A stretch of DNA of 64,000 bases. It comes from Phoronis australis. Its lineage: Eukaryota > Phoronida > Phoronidae. The stretch lies in NCBI GenBank assembly GCA_002633005.1, contig NMRA01000277.1, positions 162,028 through 226,027 of the forward strand, read 5' to 3'. Below, piece by piece: positions 46,322-58,700 of the stretch. A program made the translations under genes and the position numbers. Every line of letters begins with the position of its first letter. The stretch's first letter is position 1. Under the pieces are notes generated by a model. It was given only the letters and a program-made list of their open reading frames with translations, had not been told where the DNA came from and made no database searches.

Positions 46322-46780
46322 GGAAACAAACTGGCCAATGCGTGGCTCTATTTCATGGCGCCGACGCAAAAGATCGCACCACAGTCTAATCAACAGATTA
46401 ACGGTAAAACTCCAATTTTTCCAACACTGGTAAATGCTTTAGTTTACTCAAGGAAGAGTGTAGTTTTTAATGACACTACTTTTGGGTTAGACTTTATCTG
46501 GTTAGTTATTTACCCACATCGGCGCCCCAAGGCTACAATAGATCTAGCCTTCGGGTAAAACTAATACTACTTATGTAGATTTGCGCCCATGTGCGTGAAA
46601 AACTAGCCAAATCTGACACAAACTTAGTGTCATTAAAAATACACATGTGTGAGTAAAGGTGTTGGAAAAATTAGCGTTTGGCCATTATTCTGCTGCTAAA
46701 GATGTCGAGCCATTGTTTGCGTCGGCTTGTGGCGCCATGAGATAGTGCGTTACTTGTTGGCCTGTTTCTTTTTTCGCCAA
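46322..46780. mobile_element. Fold-back element with arms of about 190 bp
   Basis: The left arm (46333 to about 46530) includes CATGGCGCCGACGCAAAAG, CCAATTTTTCCAACAC and TTTTTAATGACACTA. The right arm (about 46580 to 46770) has the complements in reverse order: TAGTGTCATTAAAAA, GTGTTGGAAAAATT, TTTGCGTCGG and GGCGCCATGAGATAG. The arms are clearly diverged and meet near 46560. No coding. The open frame at 46271-46558 is a by-product. Confidence 0.7.
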
Positions 46781-47875
46781 TTCTTTAATCAATTTTTCTT
46801 CTTTTACGAGGTTGCGTACATGTCAAATTATCGGAAGTGGTTTCATTGAGTTGCAACTTTTTAGTATTTTAGTACCAGCAAACTTAACAAAATTTGCTGC
46901 TGCAAAGCTGTCATTGGCCTTGGCGCAACGCTTCATAATAAATACATGTATGTACAGCTGCATTTTGACGACAGTTTTCATACAGGTACTGTTACAGTAG
47001 CTGACTGGCTAAGTTGTCATGATCTTCCTAGAGTTGTCGCATAAATTAGGAAATGAAGCGTTCACGTGTCACAAGCGTATTTTTCTTTGTTGCAGCGTGG
47101 CCTTATGTAAGAAAATTATGTTTTATTTTCTTTCTGAATCGTATTCTTTCTTCATTTCGGAAGTCGAAAGGGGAAACGTCTGCGTCGTCGTGTCTGTGAG
47201 GGGTGAAGAAAGAGACACTCCCCTTCTCTAATCGGGCCTACATGCATGAAAAACTCATACTATGGACTAACAAAAAAACTCACCGAACACATACACATGG
47301 GAATTACGTTTGTTGATTAGACTCCTTGGAGAAAAGGAGCTAAAACGTAAGGTGACCTTTGTCGGGTCTGAGTCTAATTTACAGGTATTCAGCAGGGTAT
47401 GTGACTTGTGCCATTTTCCGGGAGTGGAACAGTTTGTTAACCGGGGAGAGCTTAACCAACGTACCATTCCGTTGCAAAAGCTCAGGCGACGATTATTTGT
47501 TTAGATTTTGTGTAAGAACATGATGAAGTTACATCTACGACATTTTAGTGAAACAGGTCTCTGGTCTCAACAATTTGAATTTCAAACGAGAGTACAACGG
47601 ATCATTGCTTCATGTATTGATTGTATTGCCATCGCCATGTGTTCGAAATGAAAATAAGATCACAAGTAGTTGACATTAGACCAACAAAAGTGCAAGACTT
47701 AAGGAGATAGCCACCTGATAAAATCAGTCTTTTTACCGTCTTAATCGGTTTATATCCACATTGCCTCGCATACGGTCGCCTTACCTTACCGAGAGTGCCG
47801 GGTTAACCATTGAGGAAGATGAGAAACGACGCAGCGACGTCAGAGGTTCATGTGAATGCCGCTATGTTGGGGTGA
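46781..47875. other. Intergenic DNA
   Basis: No frame with a recognisable domain. Confidence 0.4.
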
Positions 47876-48164
47876 ATCGTTTCCGCTTGTCCGAACTATG
47901 AAGCTGCGAGGAAAGTGGTTGTATCGTGTTTTCGACTTCCTCGAGAGCCCGAAATGCTTAGGGAGTGGCTCGCGATAGTGAAGAATGAACAGTACATGTA
48001 CACTGTTAATAGCAAATGTGAGGCTGTGAAACATCTCCGTGTCTGTGGCCGGCATTTCGCAGACAGTGATTTCTCTGACAAATGCCGGTTTACCAAAGAA
48101 CTATCGATAGGTTCCGTTGCCTGTTCTCCTGTCTGTATTTCACGGAGGAATGATTCGAATTGAC
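47876..48164 (+). pseudogene. THAP-like exon, incomplete zinc-binding set
   Basis: The frame reads SACPNYEAARKVVVSCFRLP, then REWLAIVKNE and LRVCGRHFADSDF, followed by RFTKELSIGSVACSPVC and a stop at 48164. The proline-tryptophan spacing and the C-x2-H-F are THAP-like, but the first cysteine pair is not in place and an in-frame stop (47873-47875) lies just upstream. It is either a broken copy or an exon whose start is spliced from elsewhere. Confidence 0.45.
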
Positions 48165-48249
48165 CACCAAATAGACCAAAACTCCGACGATCGACCATGG
48201 TAAATTGGCTTACTGAGTACCGAACTCGATATGTTCAAATAACTATTAA

Positions 48250-48560
48250 TCTGTTTCAGTGAAATAAAACAACACGCTTGTTCAAGAACTCTATGTATTT
48301 GTAAGGGTTTTACATCAAATGTTGATGATTTACTGGTGTAGAACGATGAATTCATGCTATAAGTTGACACCAGTAAGCGTTTTGTGAACGGCTGAACTGA
48401 CTGCTTTGAACCTATTACGTCATTGGTAAGTCTCAATACCTCCGTCTGCTGTCAGGTGTCAGATAAAACAACTGAACTTGCTGTTATCGAGTGGAACCAG
48501 TCGATCTAAGTTGATAGAAATGGGTTGTTTTTTAGGTGGCATTATCCATTAAAATGGTTG
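48250..48560 (+). repeat. Dispersed repeat R, copy 1
   Basis: It shares order and wording with 50105-50405: GTAAGGGTTTTACATC, GATGATTTACTGG, AAGTTGACACCAGTAAG, ATTACGTCATTGG, CCTCCGTCTGCTGTCAGGTG, CGATCTAAGTTGATA and GGTTGTTTTTTAGGTGGCAT. Function unknown. Confidence 0.7.
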
Positions 48561-49131
48561 TATTTTATGATTTTCGTACTTGGCGTGCAAAACAATGAAC
48601 CGAATTTTGAACTTGAATTTGCACTCCTTTTGTTACTTGTTACTTGTTACATGCACAAGTACATGTACGTACTTATCTGAGCAAAATGAAATGTCCATCG
48701 ACCATTTACGAAAGTATCCGTTATATTAAAAGCGTTTCGCCGGCCTGTGCTGCGTAAAGAAACCTGTAGAAGATGGCCCAGACACGAAAGTATCAGAGGT
48801 GAGGATCCGACTGATGATAAACATCAAAGTCGTAACGTTTCTTTGAAGACGCTATGACCTAAGTTGTACCTTGCGTGAACATAATGGGCGCCATGCAGCT
48901 TATCAGCGATACAGCAAATTGAAAGTGGAACGCTACTTCTTTATCTCTGTGATCGCTTGGTCAAATCAGTTAGACACACAACCTTGAGCGAGGATGTGAA
49001 TATGAAATAGGCTGAAAATTGACAAATAATTTAAAGAACGAGCTTTGTCTCGAAAACGATCAGCTGTAAATCACTCCTCCTTGGCCAGTAATTAAGTATC
49101 GTGACGTGGTGTCGCGGAATAACGCGGCACG
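48561..49131. other. Intergenic DNA
   Basis: A TACATGTAC run lies near 48650-48668. No gene recognised. Confidence 0.35.
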
Positions 49132-49683
49132 ATGCAGGCTATGCAAAATGTCACCCATTCGCAGAATTTTTCATTTTCACATTTACAAGTTGTCAATGAA
49201 TACAACTGCACTTTGTTTAGAGTAGATGATGTTCAAATGGGGCTATTCGACAATATTTACATTACAAGAGGGCGCACGTGTACTAGTGGTGATAGATTAA
49301 GCACCTTCGATTTCACGAGCACTTTCATACAAGGCTTGCAGTCGTGCCAACTGAATCTGAGATTGCGTGAAAAGGGTGCTTCCACGAGACGAAGAAATCA
49401 TGACCTAATAAAGGTAAGGTTTTTGGTTATTTTAACGATTATTCCATGTTTACAAAACTGATGCCTGTTAACTGAGGTACTGGTCGACTTTGCGGCAGTC
49501 GCCAGTGGAGTTAATCATTGTTTATTGTGATGTGTGTTACGATACTTGACGCAGCAGTCGGGATATTGTCGTACGTCAAAGAAGTATTAATAGTTTGGAT
49601 TGATTTCTCACAGGTTCATCAGTGACAGTTACATCAATCAAAGCTGAATGTTTGGCTGGGAACTCGATATTGGTTATTAGTAA
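49132..49683 (+). other. Two candidate exons of an unknown gene
   Basis: A frame from 49132 ends at a good donor (AAAG|GTAAGG at 49413/49414) after LREKGASTRRRNHDLIK. A second piece (49614-49683) lies between TTTCTCACAG and GTAAGA and reads SVTVTSIKAECLAGNSILV. Their phases do not join, so they may belong to different transcripts or be chance. Confidence 0.2.
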
Positions 49684-50104
49684 GGTAAGATTTCAATCCA
49701 AGCCCAAATATACATTAGACTATTTGTTTACTCCCTACCCCATTTCGCCCAGAAGTCTATTACACGTTGACAGGGTAATATACCATGTCTGTTTTCACCT
49801 GTGACCTTTGGTTTTCAGGCTTGATGGCTAGTACCGTGCAGAGGAAATACGCATCGCTTCTGCAACCTTCCCTGAATGGACAAATATCGGTTTTAAGCAC
49901 TTGACTGCAGCTAATAACCAGCAGGATTTTCTTATCCAGTGCACATCTGTTGCCAAAACCTACTTTCTGTATCGAAGACAAAGAACAAAGGCTTTCATAA
50001 GGGACAGCTATTTTTAAACAAATCTACTGTACTTGAGTTGCTTTGTTAATTTACGTAATCAAGTCCTTAGCGGATAATTGCAAAGGGTGGTTGTGAAATT
50101 TGGT

Positions 50105-50405
50105 ACAACTGGTGTGGAAATAACACGTTTTTTAAGAGCTCGGTGTATTTGCAAGGGTTTTACATCGAAGTTTGATGATTTATTGGAGTTAAATGATGAG
50201 TTCAAGCTATAAGCTGACACCACTAACCCGTGTTGCGAACTGCTGAACAGACCGTGTGTGAAACCAATTACGTCACTGGATAATTTCAACACCTCCGTCT
50301 GCCGTCAGGTGTCAGCTAACGCAACCAAACGTGCCGTTATTAAGTAGAGCTACTCGATCTAAGTCGATACAAAATAAGTTGTTTTTTGGGTGGCATTCTC
50401 CTTTA
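50105..50405 (+). repeat. Dispersed repeat R, copy 2
   Basis: Same orientation as copy 1, at visibly lower identity than a recent duplication. A fainter match of its 3' part (AATCTAAGTTGAC, TTTTTGGATGGTAC) lies at 61366-61396. Confidence 0.7.
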
Positions 50406-51179
50406 ACCTTCATGAAGTCATTTCACGTCCCATGAAAAAAAAGTTTTGCTCTTTATTAAAAATACATCAAACTATATTAAATTTTCTGCTTTCCCAATGA
50501 CTAAACAGTCTTAACTCATGCCTAGAAATGTTGCAAGTCGTTTATAAAATCATATGACTGCCATTTTTGTGAAAATTGCATTTTTGCTGTAAACATACGA
50601 GTGAGGTCGTACTTGAACTTATTGTTCTTGCTGCCAATACGCAAGAACTGGTGCCTCGGGATTTCTAATTACTCTTAAAACACAGAAAGATTATCCATCC
50701 TTTTTAAATGACCCAAGTCTTCGTAAAAAATTAAAAATCTGAAGAACAGTTCCCTCAACCTTAGGCCATACGTGTGCTTGGCAGACCCATGAATCTGTAA
50801 TCGTTGTTTAAAATTGCTTAGTGTCAAACATCAAAAAGGCTTAAAAATGTTCGACAAAGGTTTGAATTTGTCTCAAATAACTTGCATATTTTGCAGACAA
50901 TTAATGTGTTTAAAGAATTGTTATGGCTAGGAATGAAAAATATAGAGAGACTTTTTTTACAGTTCTTGTGTTATCAGCCCTTGCTTTCTGGAAATATTAA
51001 TTATATAATTTTGTGTTCAATTGCGGAACAGTTACCATATCCGTTACAACATTTTTGACAACATCCTGAAGTACTCAATTATTCATGTTTCAATATTAGT
51101 TCCAGGTTCAGCAATATTTTAAGGCCACTTCAAGGAGCAAAATAGACAAGCTTTGTTACGCCTTTTCCTTTCCACAGCA
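50406..51179. other. Intergenic DNA
   Basis: AT-rich, no gene or repeat recognised. Confidence 0.35.
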
Positions 51180-51257
51180 TGTCCACAGACCAGCAGTGCC
51201 GCATGGCACAATGTACAAGCCAGTGGCTCGGGAGAAATATGAATTGCAGTACTAAGT
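51180..51257 (+). other. Possible terminal exon
   Basis: After the strong acceptor CCTTTTCCTTTCCACAG the frame reads RPAVPHGTMYKPVAREKYEL, then QY and a stop. The composition and splice site suggest coding DNA, but no partner exon was found upstream. Confidence 0.25.
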
Positions 51258-52612
51258 TACCATAATGAAATGTGTGAGTGGATATTTTGTGAGTGAAGAG
51301 GCACTATAACTGACTAATTCACCAGCCAGTCTCATTGGTGAGGATGCCCTTTCATAGGCAAGGAGTCATGTGTGGACCACAATGGCTTATTTCCTTTTCT
51401 GGAAGAAACACGAGGGACTCAACCTAAAGAAGACCCACATTGTATGAGCACTCTGGTCTAGTCCAGGGTCAGATTTTGGGCAGGAAGCGAGTCGAATGAT
51501 ATGCTGTTGTGCTTACCTTCCAGGACCTAATTTTGGGATGTTATTGAGGCTGAATGGGGTTACATCAAGGAAAGCCACATGCCGAAGATGGACCTTTCTT
51601 ACAAGCGCTTCTACAAGCCATTGAAACCAGATCCCAGCAAAACGAAAACCAAAAGCATCTGGTATATCTGGCCTTTCTCACTGAGTGACATTAACTTTTC
51701 CTTTCAGAAGAAAGGCTTTATACTAATGGTAAAAACTTTTCCATTTGGTAAACATTATGCGGAAATGACATTCAGTGACTGCATTGACTGTATTATTGTC
51801 AGTGGAAAACCTATTAATTTTGATGATCGAATAGTTTTTTATCAAAATACAAGTTTGTCATTAATTATTCAAACCACAATACTTCTTCACTTTCAAAGCC
51901 CCATAAAGTGCAGTTGGGCTACTCCTTTATCAAATGATTACCGAATACGCTTGCAAGTTGTCATTTTCCTGGTGACTAATAAAAATGTCTTGCGATCAAA
52001 GCGAAGTATTCTCTTTGTTTGCATTTAATTTGTATATGTGTGTAACTATTTTATAGCTTTCTTAAGAACGCCTTTGAGCAGTTTTAAGTTTTATGTAAAC
52101 ATGTCTATAACAAATGTTCCACATGCAAGCAAATTATGTTTTCAATCGTACATGTAGCTAGCTAGATAACAATCTGCTATGCACAAGATTTGAGAATAAA
52201 CAATATTCAGTGTATTTAAAGACATAATGGCAAACTGAACAACCGCCTACGTACAGAGGAACAACACTGTTAAAACAATTGCCATTTTCCCAATGCAACA
52301 GAGTCCGTAATCAGGGATATCGAGGGCTAACTTTCTGACTTGAGAGATTCAATTCTCTCAATTTATAGCTGAGGGACTGCTTCTCACTTTGTCGAAAGGT
52401 AAATTAGACGGTGAGCCGGCTGGTTAGAGTCCTTTTCTGTCACCTGTAACAGAATAGTCAGAGAAATATTAGCAAATTATAAAAGAAAACACAAGACAAA
52501 CCTATTTTTGTAAGGCGGAACAAACTTGACATTTCACCTCTATGTGTATATGTAGAAATGAATAATCTTTGTAGCCAAGCCTTATTTAAGATCTGAATTA
52601 ATTAATATGTAA
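51258..52612. other. Unassigned stretch
   Basis: A 149-codon frame at 51579-52028 has no recognisable domain. The preceding DNA (51400-51600) has several short coding-like phrases without a continuous frame, possibly an old transposase remnant that I cannot name. Confidence 0.25.
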
Positions 52613-53310
52613 AAATGCTAAAGTGATTTAAGAATGTGTATTTTTCATGAGTGACAATATTTATTCCAATGCAATGCTATGAATTTACTGGATAGCCCAC
52701 TCATAGTTCGGTAACTAATCTGGTAATCCTGGGGGTGCGGTCCGCTGTAAAATAAGGAAACTCACTCATCTAGAGAATTTTATTGGATCGGGCCATTATA
52801 GCCAGTCGCAATCTTGAACAGACCTGACTATCAAATGAAGAATAGTAAGTAAAGTTGCAGTAGATTTCAATATTGAAAACGTGTACATTAACGCATTAAA
52901 GAAAAACGCAACATACAGTGTACGTATATTTCAAATACACGCGTATCAAGCCCGGCAGTTTCTCGACAACATCGGACAATGTGACTCCTCGCACTTTGTT
53001 GAAATGGCACAACCTTGCCTTGCATAGCCTTGGTACAAAGCTGTATACTAAATATACACTGTACAGCTTTGCACCGATATGGTTAAAAAACTGGTAATGC
53101 TAAAGTGATTTGAGAATGTGTTTTGTTTATGACACCTAAAACGTGTTTCTGATCTTAAAAAATGAAAATCCTTCTAAGTAACAATATTTATTCCAATGCA
53201 ATGCTATGAATTTACTGGATAGCACACTCATGTTAATTCGGTAACTTTTCTTGGGGTGGGGTCAGCTATAAAATAAGGAAACTCACTCATCTAGAGAATT
53301 TCATTGGACA
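52613..53310 (+). repeat. Direct duplication with a second dispersed repeat between
   Basis: AATGCTAAAGTGATTTAAGA at 52613 and its copy at 53097 each continue through ATATTTATTCCAATGCAATG to GGAAACTCACTCATCTAGAG. Between them 52795-53040 matches 60040-60290 (CATTATAGCCAGT, then ATCAAGCCCG with TTTCTCGACAA), and 53029-53096 matches 21137-21197. Confidence 0.7.
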
Positions 53311-54302
53311 TTGCATAGTTTTGAAGAGTAACTGCTGTGAAAAAGACATTTCATACATCGTTTATATTGGGAGCACTCCCACCCAGGACAATATGTGCTG
53401 CTACTTTACCATCCGGGTGTCGGGTGATTTTCTTAAAAGAAACACTTAGTTCCACTAAATACACCCGCCATTCAGTGGGGTAATTGGTGGGGTCAACATC
53501 ACTGAATGATGTCGATAGAAACTAATTGCTAAAAACTCACCAAGTAGCGCTATTAAGTAGTCTCTCAATGGAAACGCACAGAGCACACACGGGGCGTGAA
53601 GCTGCGGCATCCACACGCTTTTTATTCACTTGGTTGACCCTATCGAAGACAACTCTCCACGCCTGTAGTAACTTGAGTATTCTGACAATTTGAGACCACT
53701 TGTCGAAGATTTGCATCAGGCAAAGTAGCAATAATAACGACGACATGTTTTGATAACAATTCCGTCTTTTTATTAGCAGTTTACATGCAGACAGCGACGC
53801 ATGCGCAATTCAATCACCACTAGTGCAGCAGCGACACCGCGAGGAAAATTCGTCAAATAGCCCCGTTGCATTGTCATTTAGTTGATGCTATACATGAGCA
53901 TAGTGTGGAGCATGCAAATACTTCTTTAATACAATTGTTTGTACTATTCACGCCGTGAGCTGCCAATTTCGCACATCCGTTTACATTTAATCACGTGCTA
54001 CGTTCCGCAGACAGAAAAATAGCAAAAGAAGAAAATCGCGCAAGTTTTTGTGAGATACCGTCCAATACGAACAAGACAGGCCTTTTAAGCGAGTTTTGTT
54101 TTCATAGCGCCTCCTTGGAACGCAGCCAACCAGGCGGCAGTGATATATTGTGATATTCTTTAAAGCTCTAAATTGATGGCGATACATTTGAAATCTTTTC
54201 ATGAAATTCAAAGAAGAAAAGTGCGTGGTAGTACTTGAAGTGTTAATTTATACTATAACTGTTGATTAAACTTACAGAGAAAGTCAAACCACCAAATTCT
54301 AC
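53311..54302. other. Upstream region of the kinase gene
   Basis: Small minus-strand frames at 53537-53746 and 53987-54211 show no domain. The promoter of the kinase gene may lie here. No TATA box stood out. Confidence 0.3.
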
Positions 54303-55642
54303 ATGGAGGCGATTTTGGATACCATGTTGGGAGAATTAGTAGAAGAAGGCAAGTAGTTATACTGACAATTGTAAATTGTTTTGGAAGTAATCGAGATTGT
54401 AAAAATAATTTGGAACAATGTCATCTTCAATTTCAGTTTTCCTTTATGCGGCTAGATACAGTGTGTCTGTGGGATATTAATAATGACGGATGTAAGAATC
54501 AGCATTTCAGGCAGAACGGAACCAACTAATGAAATCAATTATTGCTTTCTATCCTTCATCCAAAAGGTTGCGTCTTCCCGTATTGACGACAGTCATGGAT
54601 AGGCCACTGCAAACACATAGCTGTTTTAAAAAACGAATTTTGAGAAAACAAAGCCTTCTACGTACATGGAGACCGTATTCCGTCCTAAAAGCAACGCTAA
54701 ATAATTGAAAGCCACAGACTGTTCCGATTCATCTTTTAGTCAGAGCCATATTCGGCTTTTTAAACGGCAAGTTTGCCTTCCAACTTTCGCATGATAACAC
54801 CCTTTCCCGAACAAAATTTGACGTCTTGCTCCAACATCTTTATTCAACGGCGCCTGTTGATCTATTCAAGGGCGACAGTTTTATTAACCTGATTCAATGA
54901 CGTTGCGTTTGGCTTAAAGCAGTTCCGAATTAGTCTTCCGTCACAACTTTTAGCTATTCCACTTACCACTGCGAACTGTCTCAAACTGTCCATTACTCAA
55001 GGAGTTATCCGTGGTTTTTTGGCTTGGAAATATGTATGAGCTTGTTGTTATATGATGAGTGGCGACCTCTACAGTCAGTCAAATACATGTAGCAAATTTT
55101 AATGTACCCCTATTGCCAATGGCAAATCAATCTTTAAGCAGTTCGCAAGTCAGCTCTGGGCTAGGGAGTAACAGTTGTCTTACAATATTGAGATAAAGCT
55201 AACAGTAATGCAGGTCACACCCAAATCTAAAATTTGTTTTGCTTTCAGCTTGTCTTAAGTAATAGCGACTAGGACCCTCAAGTTGAAGTCACGGCGTGTC
55301 ATTTGATACGCTGTGCATGGTGGCCACAAATAACGTATTATATCAGTTTGCATGACCCAAAATCGACTTTTGTCGATGGAAACTTCAAGAAACAGACCAA
55401 AAATGACATTGAAAAGAAATTTAATTTTTTTCAAGGATTTTATGACAAGAATATCTTTTGTCGGCGGAGATTTTTTTCTGCGGTGAAAACTTTTCTCTTC
55501 GAGAAAGTGGTATTTTGTTATTACCTGAAACTTGGCGAAAAAAATGTAAAATAATGTTTTTTCAATGTCATCGTTAAGCCATTGTGCTTATACCTCCTAT
55601 TTTCTGTTTCAGGTGCACACAAGAAGAAAATGCCTCCGGTAC
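54303..55642 (+). other. Candidate first two exons of the kinase gene
   Basis: An ATG at 54303 opens MEAILDTMLGELVEE and reaches a GC-type donor (GAAG|GCAAGT at 54349). A short exon at 55613 follows TTTCTGTTTCAG and reads AHKKKMPP, with a strong donor GTACGT at 55639 and a weaker one at 55643. Only the weaker donor keeps the phase for the exon at 55779. Tentative. Confidence 0.3.
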
Positions 55643-55778
55643 GTACTATTAATCATCACCGTGTGGCATACAATGTATCTGAAGCTACACCTTGGTTAAG
55701 AAACCAATAAACATACTGGAGAAACAGCAGATTTATGTGAAGTTTTCTACTGAGTAACTTCAATGCTCATACTTTCAG

Positions 55779-58700
55779 GTGTTAGCAGCCTCCTTACACA
55801 AAGGTGCTATCCACCTGGACAAGCAGTCAGCGATAGTTTAAATAACTTGTTGGTGCCATCACCGGACGAATGGTCATTGGACCAGCATCGCCCTTTGTAC
55901 CAGGCGGCTACTGCTAGGTAACTGATGCACAAAACAAATCGAACGACAACAACAACGCTTCATGAAACAGTGGTACATGCTAGTTATAGTAACGGAACAT
56001 GTAAACAAAAATCCGGTTACAAAATCACTGTGAGCGGAAATTGAAATGATACAATTGGATAGATGTTCATAGTCGCAAGACTCTCGCTAGAAGGCTAGTA
56101 CGGTTAAGTGTTTTACTTTTAATAGATGGTGTTATTTCGCTCATAAATTTTCGTTTGATTGCCAGATTTACGTCTCTAAGGAACGCACGCCTGTTCCCCG
56201 CTTTATCTTGAATATTGTCGTCAACATCTTATGTGACACGGTCAACACCAAGTACAAACTCCATGCTGACTGTATTAACGTCTTGTTTTAGGACAAAGAT
56301 AAGGCAAGGGTCCATGCCACCGAGTAGGTTTGGTTGCTTTGTATGCAGTTCGATTTTTTCGGTTGATTAGTTTCGTTCAGTCCAAACAGAGCTTCACTGC
56401 ACGTACATACTTTTTCTATAATAATAACTGGAACAGTTAACACAGTAAAACTACAGGCAATACATATATTCCCATCAGCAGTGATAATATATACATGTAC
56501 GCCTTGTGGCTAGATGTCGATGGGGTCGTTGGAGGACGACGTTCTGCGATTTTGTATCGATTTAATGACGTAGTATGCTTCCAGAATCTTTTATAAAGTC
56601 TTTGGTGTCGTCATTTGCCGTCAAAGTGCCAGTTTTGTTCAATGCAATTGACAAAGATTCGTGCATACAACCCCGACATCCTATGAATGAGAGGAATTGC
56701 ATTTCGTACCTACAGAATACTCGTCTCGTCTTAAACACCATAATTGGACACGAGACAGGCAAAACGCCATTGTGTATGCATGATTGTAGAAGTTCAAAAC
56801 CATTTTAGAAAGAAGTTCGTGTAGAAATAATTCGATTTACAAAAACATGCCGCCGTTAAGGGGAATTCAAGAAGAGGTATATGTACGTGACGAGGATGAC
56901 ATCAGGTGATGCATAGACGGTGTCAGTGGGGGAAACGGTTTTGCACATTTCTGTACACTATATAAAGCAACGTCTTCACCCTGTCGTTTTAGGTCTCACG
57001 AAATTACTTTCCTTTCAATGTTGTGGTTGGTCACCCTCAAATGCGCCAGGATCGATGGTGATTAGAATGATCGGCATGATAAAATATGAGCACACGAACA
57101 CCCAGAAATCGTTTTAGCATTACATCCAGGTTCTCATTCACTCCCTTGCATACCTTCATTAGTAAGACCGAGCTCAGATCAATAGGAGACAACTCGATTG
57201 TCTGCCAGTGACGCTAGGATTCGAACCCAGGTCTCTCAAATAGGATTCTAGAACTCATACCACTGAGCCACACTGATGGTGATGGTGAGGGTGGTGGTGA
57301 TGATGATGATAATGATGATAACGTTGACGACGATGACGACGACGACGACAATGCTGATAATGGTGGTACTGCTGTGCATGACAAAGTACAAACTTTGTTT
57401 CAGATATGTCTGAGCGAAAACGACCCAGAGCTGCTAACGTAACCAGATCACTCTCACGTTCTTGGTTTAAAACCGATCAACACCCAGTTACTCCTGTGCT
57501 CGTTAACAGAACAGTTTCGCTTAGATCTGCCGTTCCATTGCCCTTACAAGTCACGCCAGTCGACGACCCATCATTTCCATACGACACCCTTGCCACCAAT
57601 CCCTTAACTCGGACAAAAAATGACTGTCACCCTAGTCTTGTCTGTGTGGCACCTCCTCCTCCTGCAGCACCAAGTACGACATTGCTGGCGTCTTGCGTGG
57701 AGCCAGGGCTGGGTCATTATTGCACTCCACAAATCTTATTTCGAAAGGAAGACCCTGCCAGAAAGTCTCGCCCAAGGCCTAGCCTACCCAGCTTACACAA
57801 GCACGCCTCTATGAGATCTGTTTTTCGAAAGTACGGCTCTGAGGCATGCATGTTTATCAATCCGGAAAGGTTTAAGTAAGTAAACCTGTTAGATCTTACA
57901 TATAAAGCTCAGTTGTGTTTCTAAAGCTGATAAACACAACCGAAAGATATGTTCCTTTTATATCAAATTTTCCCAGAAACGATGGAATTCTCCAAGCCCT
58001 TTAGACCTTTACCGTATACAACACAGACTTTGTTGGAATCTCAAAGGTTTTATCATGAATTTTAAGGAATAAAAAGCAGCCCCTTTTGACTGTTAATTTG
58101 TCTAGCAATCTGTCTGCTTTATAGAACGAAGTTTGCGATGCCTGTGTTAGGTGTTGGCTGTGCTAGCTCAGAATATGTTTATAGCCTTTGCACTTTGCAA
58201 CTTTATATTTATGAGCAATATGAACTGGAAAGCACTATCTGCTTATACATCTACGATCGACTTTAGGATACATCAGTCGCTGTCTGGACACAGTTTGCGT
58301 ATTGGAGAGGGAGCCTTTGGAGAAGTGTACCGCGGAGAACTCCATTTGGAAGACGGTAGCATTCGCACTGTGTGTGCGAAAAAGTATTCCAGCAGCCCCC
58401 TCGATTTCTCTTTGCAAGAGTATTACATCACCAAGTTGTTAGAATCCACGGGAGTCACTCCTAAACTCTTCGGTCTGTTGCCACTTCGACGTCCCGACTC
58501 ATATGCTCTCGTGATGGAGTTTCTGGCCGAAGGCAAGACTTTGTGGTACTTTGTAGACCACTCTCTGGATGAACCTGTACATGTTCACTTGTGTGTCAAA
58601 ATACTCATGAAAATAGTTGATGGTTTGCAGCGAGTCCATGACGTTGACGTACTTTATAACGACTTGAAATCGGACAACGTTCTTGTGGACGTGTTTTCAC

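Noticed and set aside
46271-46558. 95-codon frame
   Set aside because: It lies across one arm of the fold-back element.
57206-57278. Possible tRNA gene on the minus strand
   Set aside because: Acceptor stem has mismatches and the anticodon arm is not formed. It shares body sequence with the SINE family.
57278-57372. Acidic coding repeat (GAT/GAC runs)
   Set aside because: It is a microsatellite in an intron directly before an acceptor. No frame continues into the exon in phase.
58125-58215. Start of the kinase exon at the acceptor ending 58124
   Set aside because: In the phase supplied by the upstream exon this reading meets a stop at 58263-58265 before the kinase motifs.
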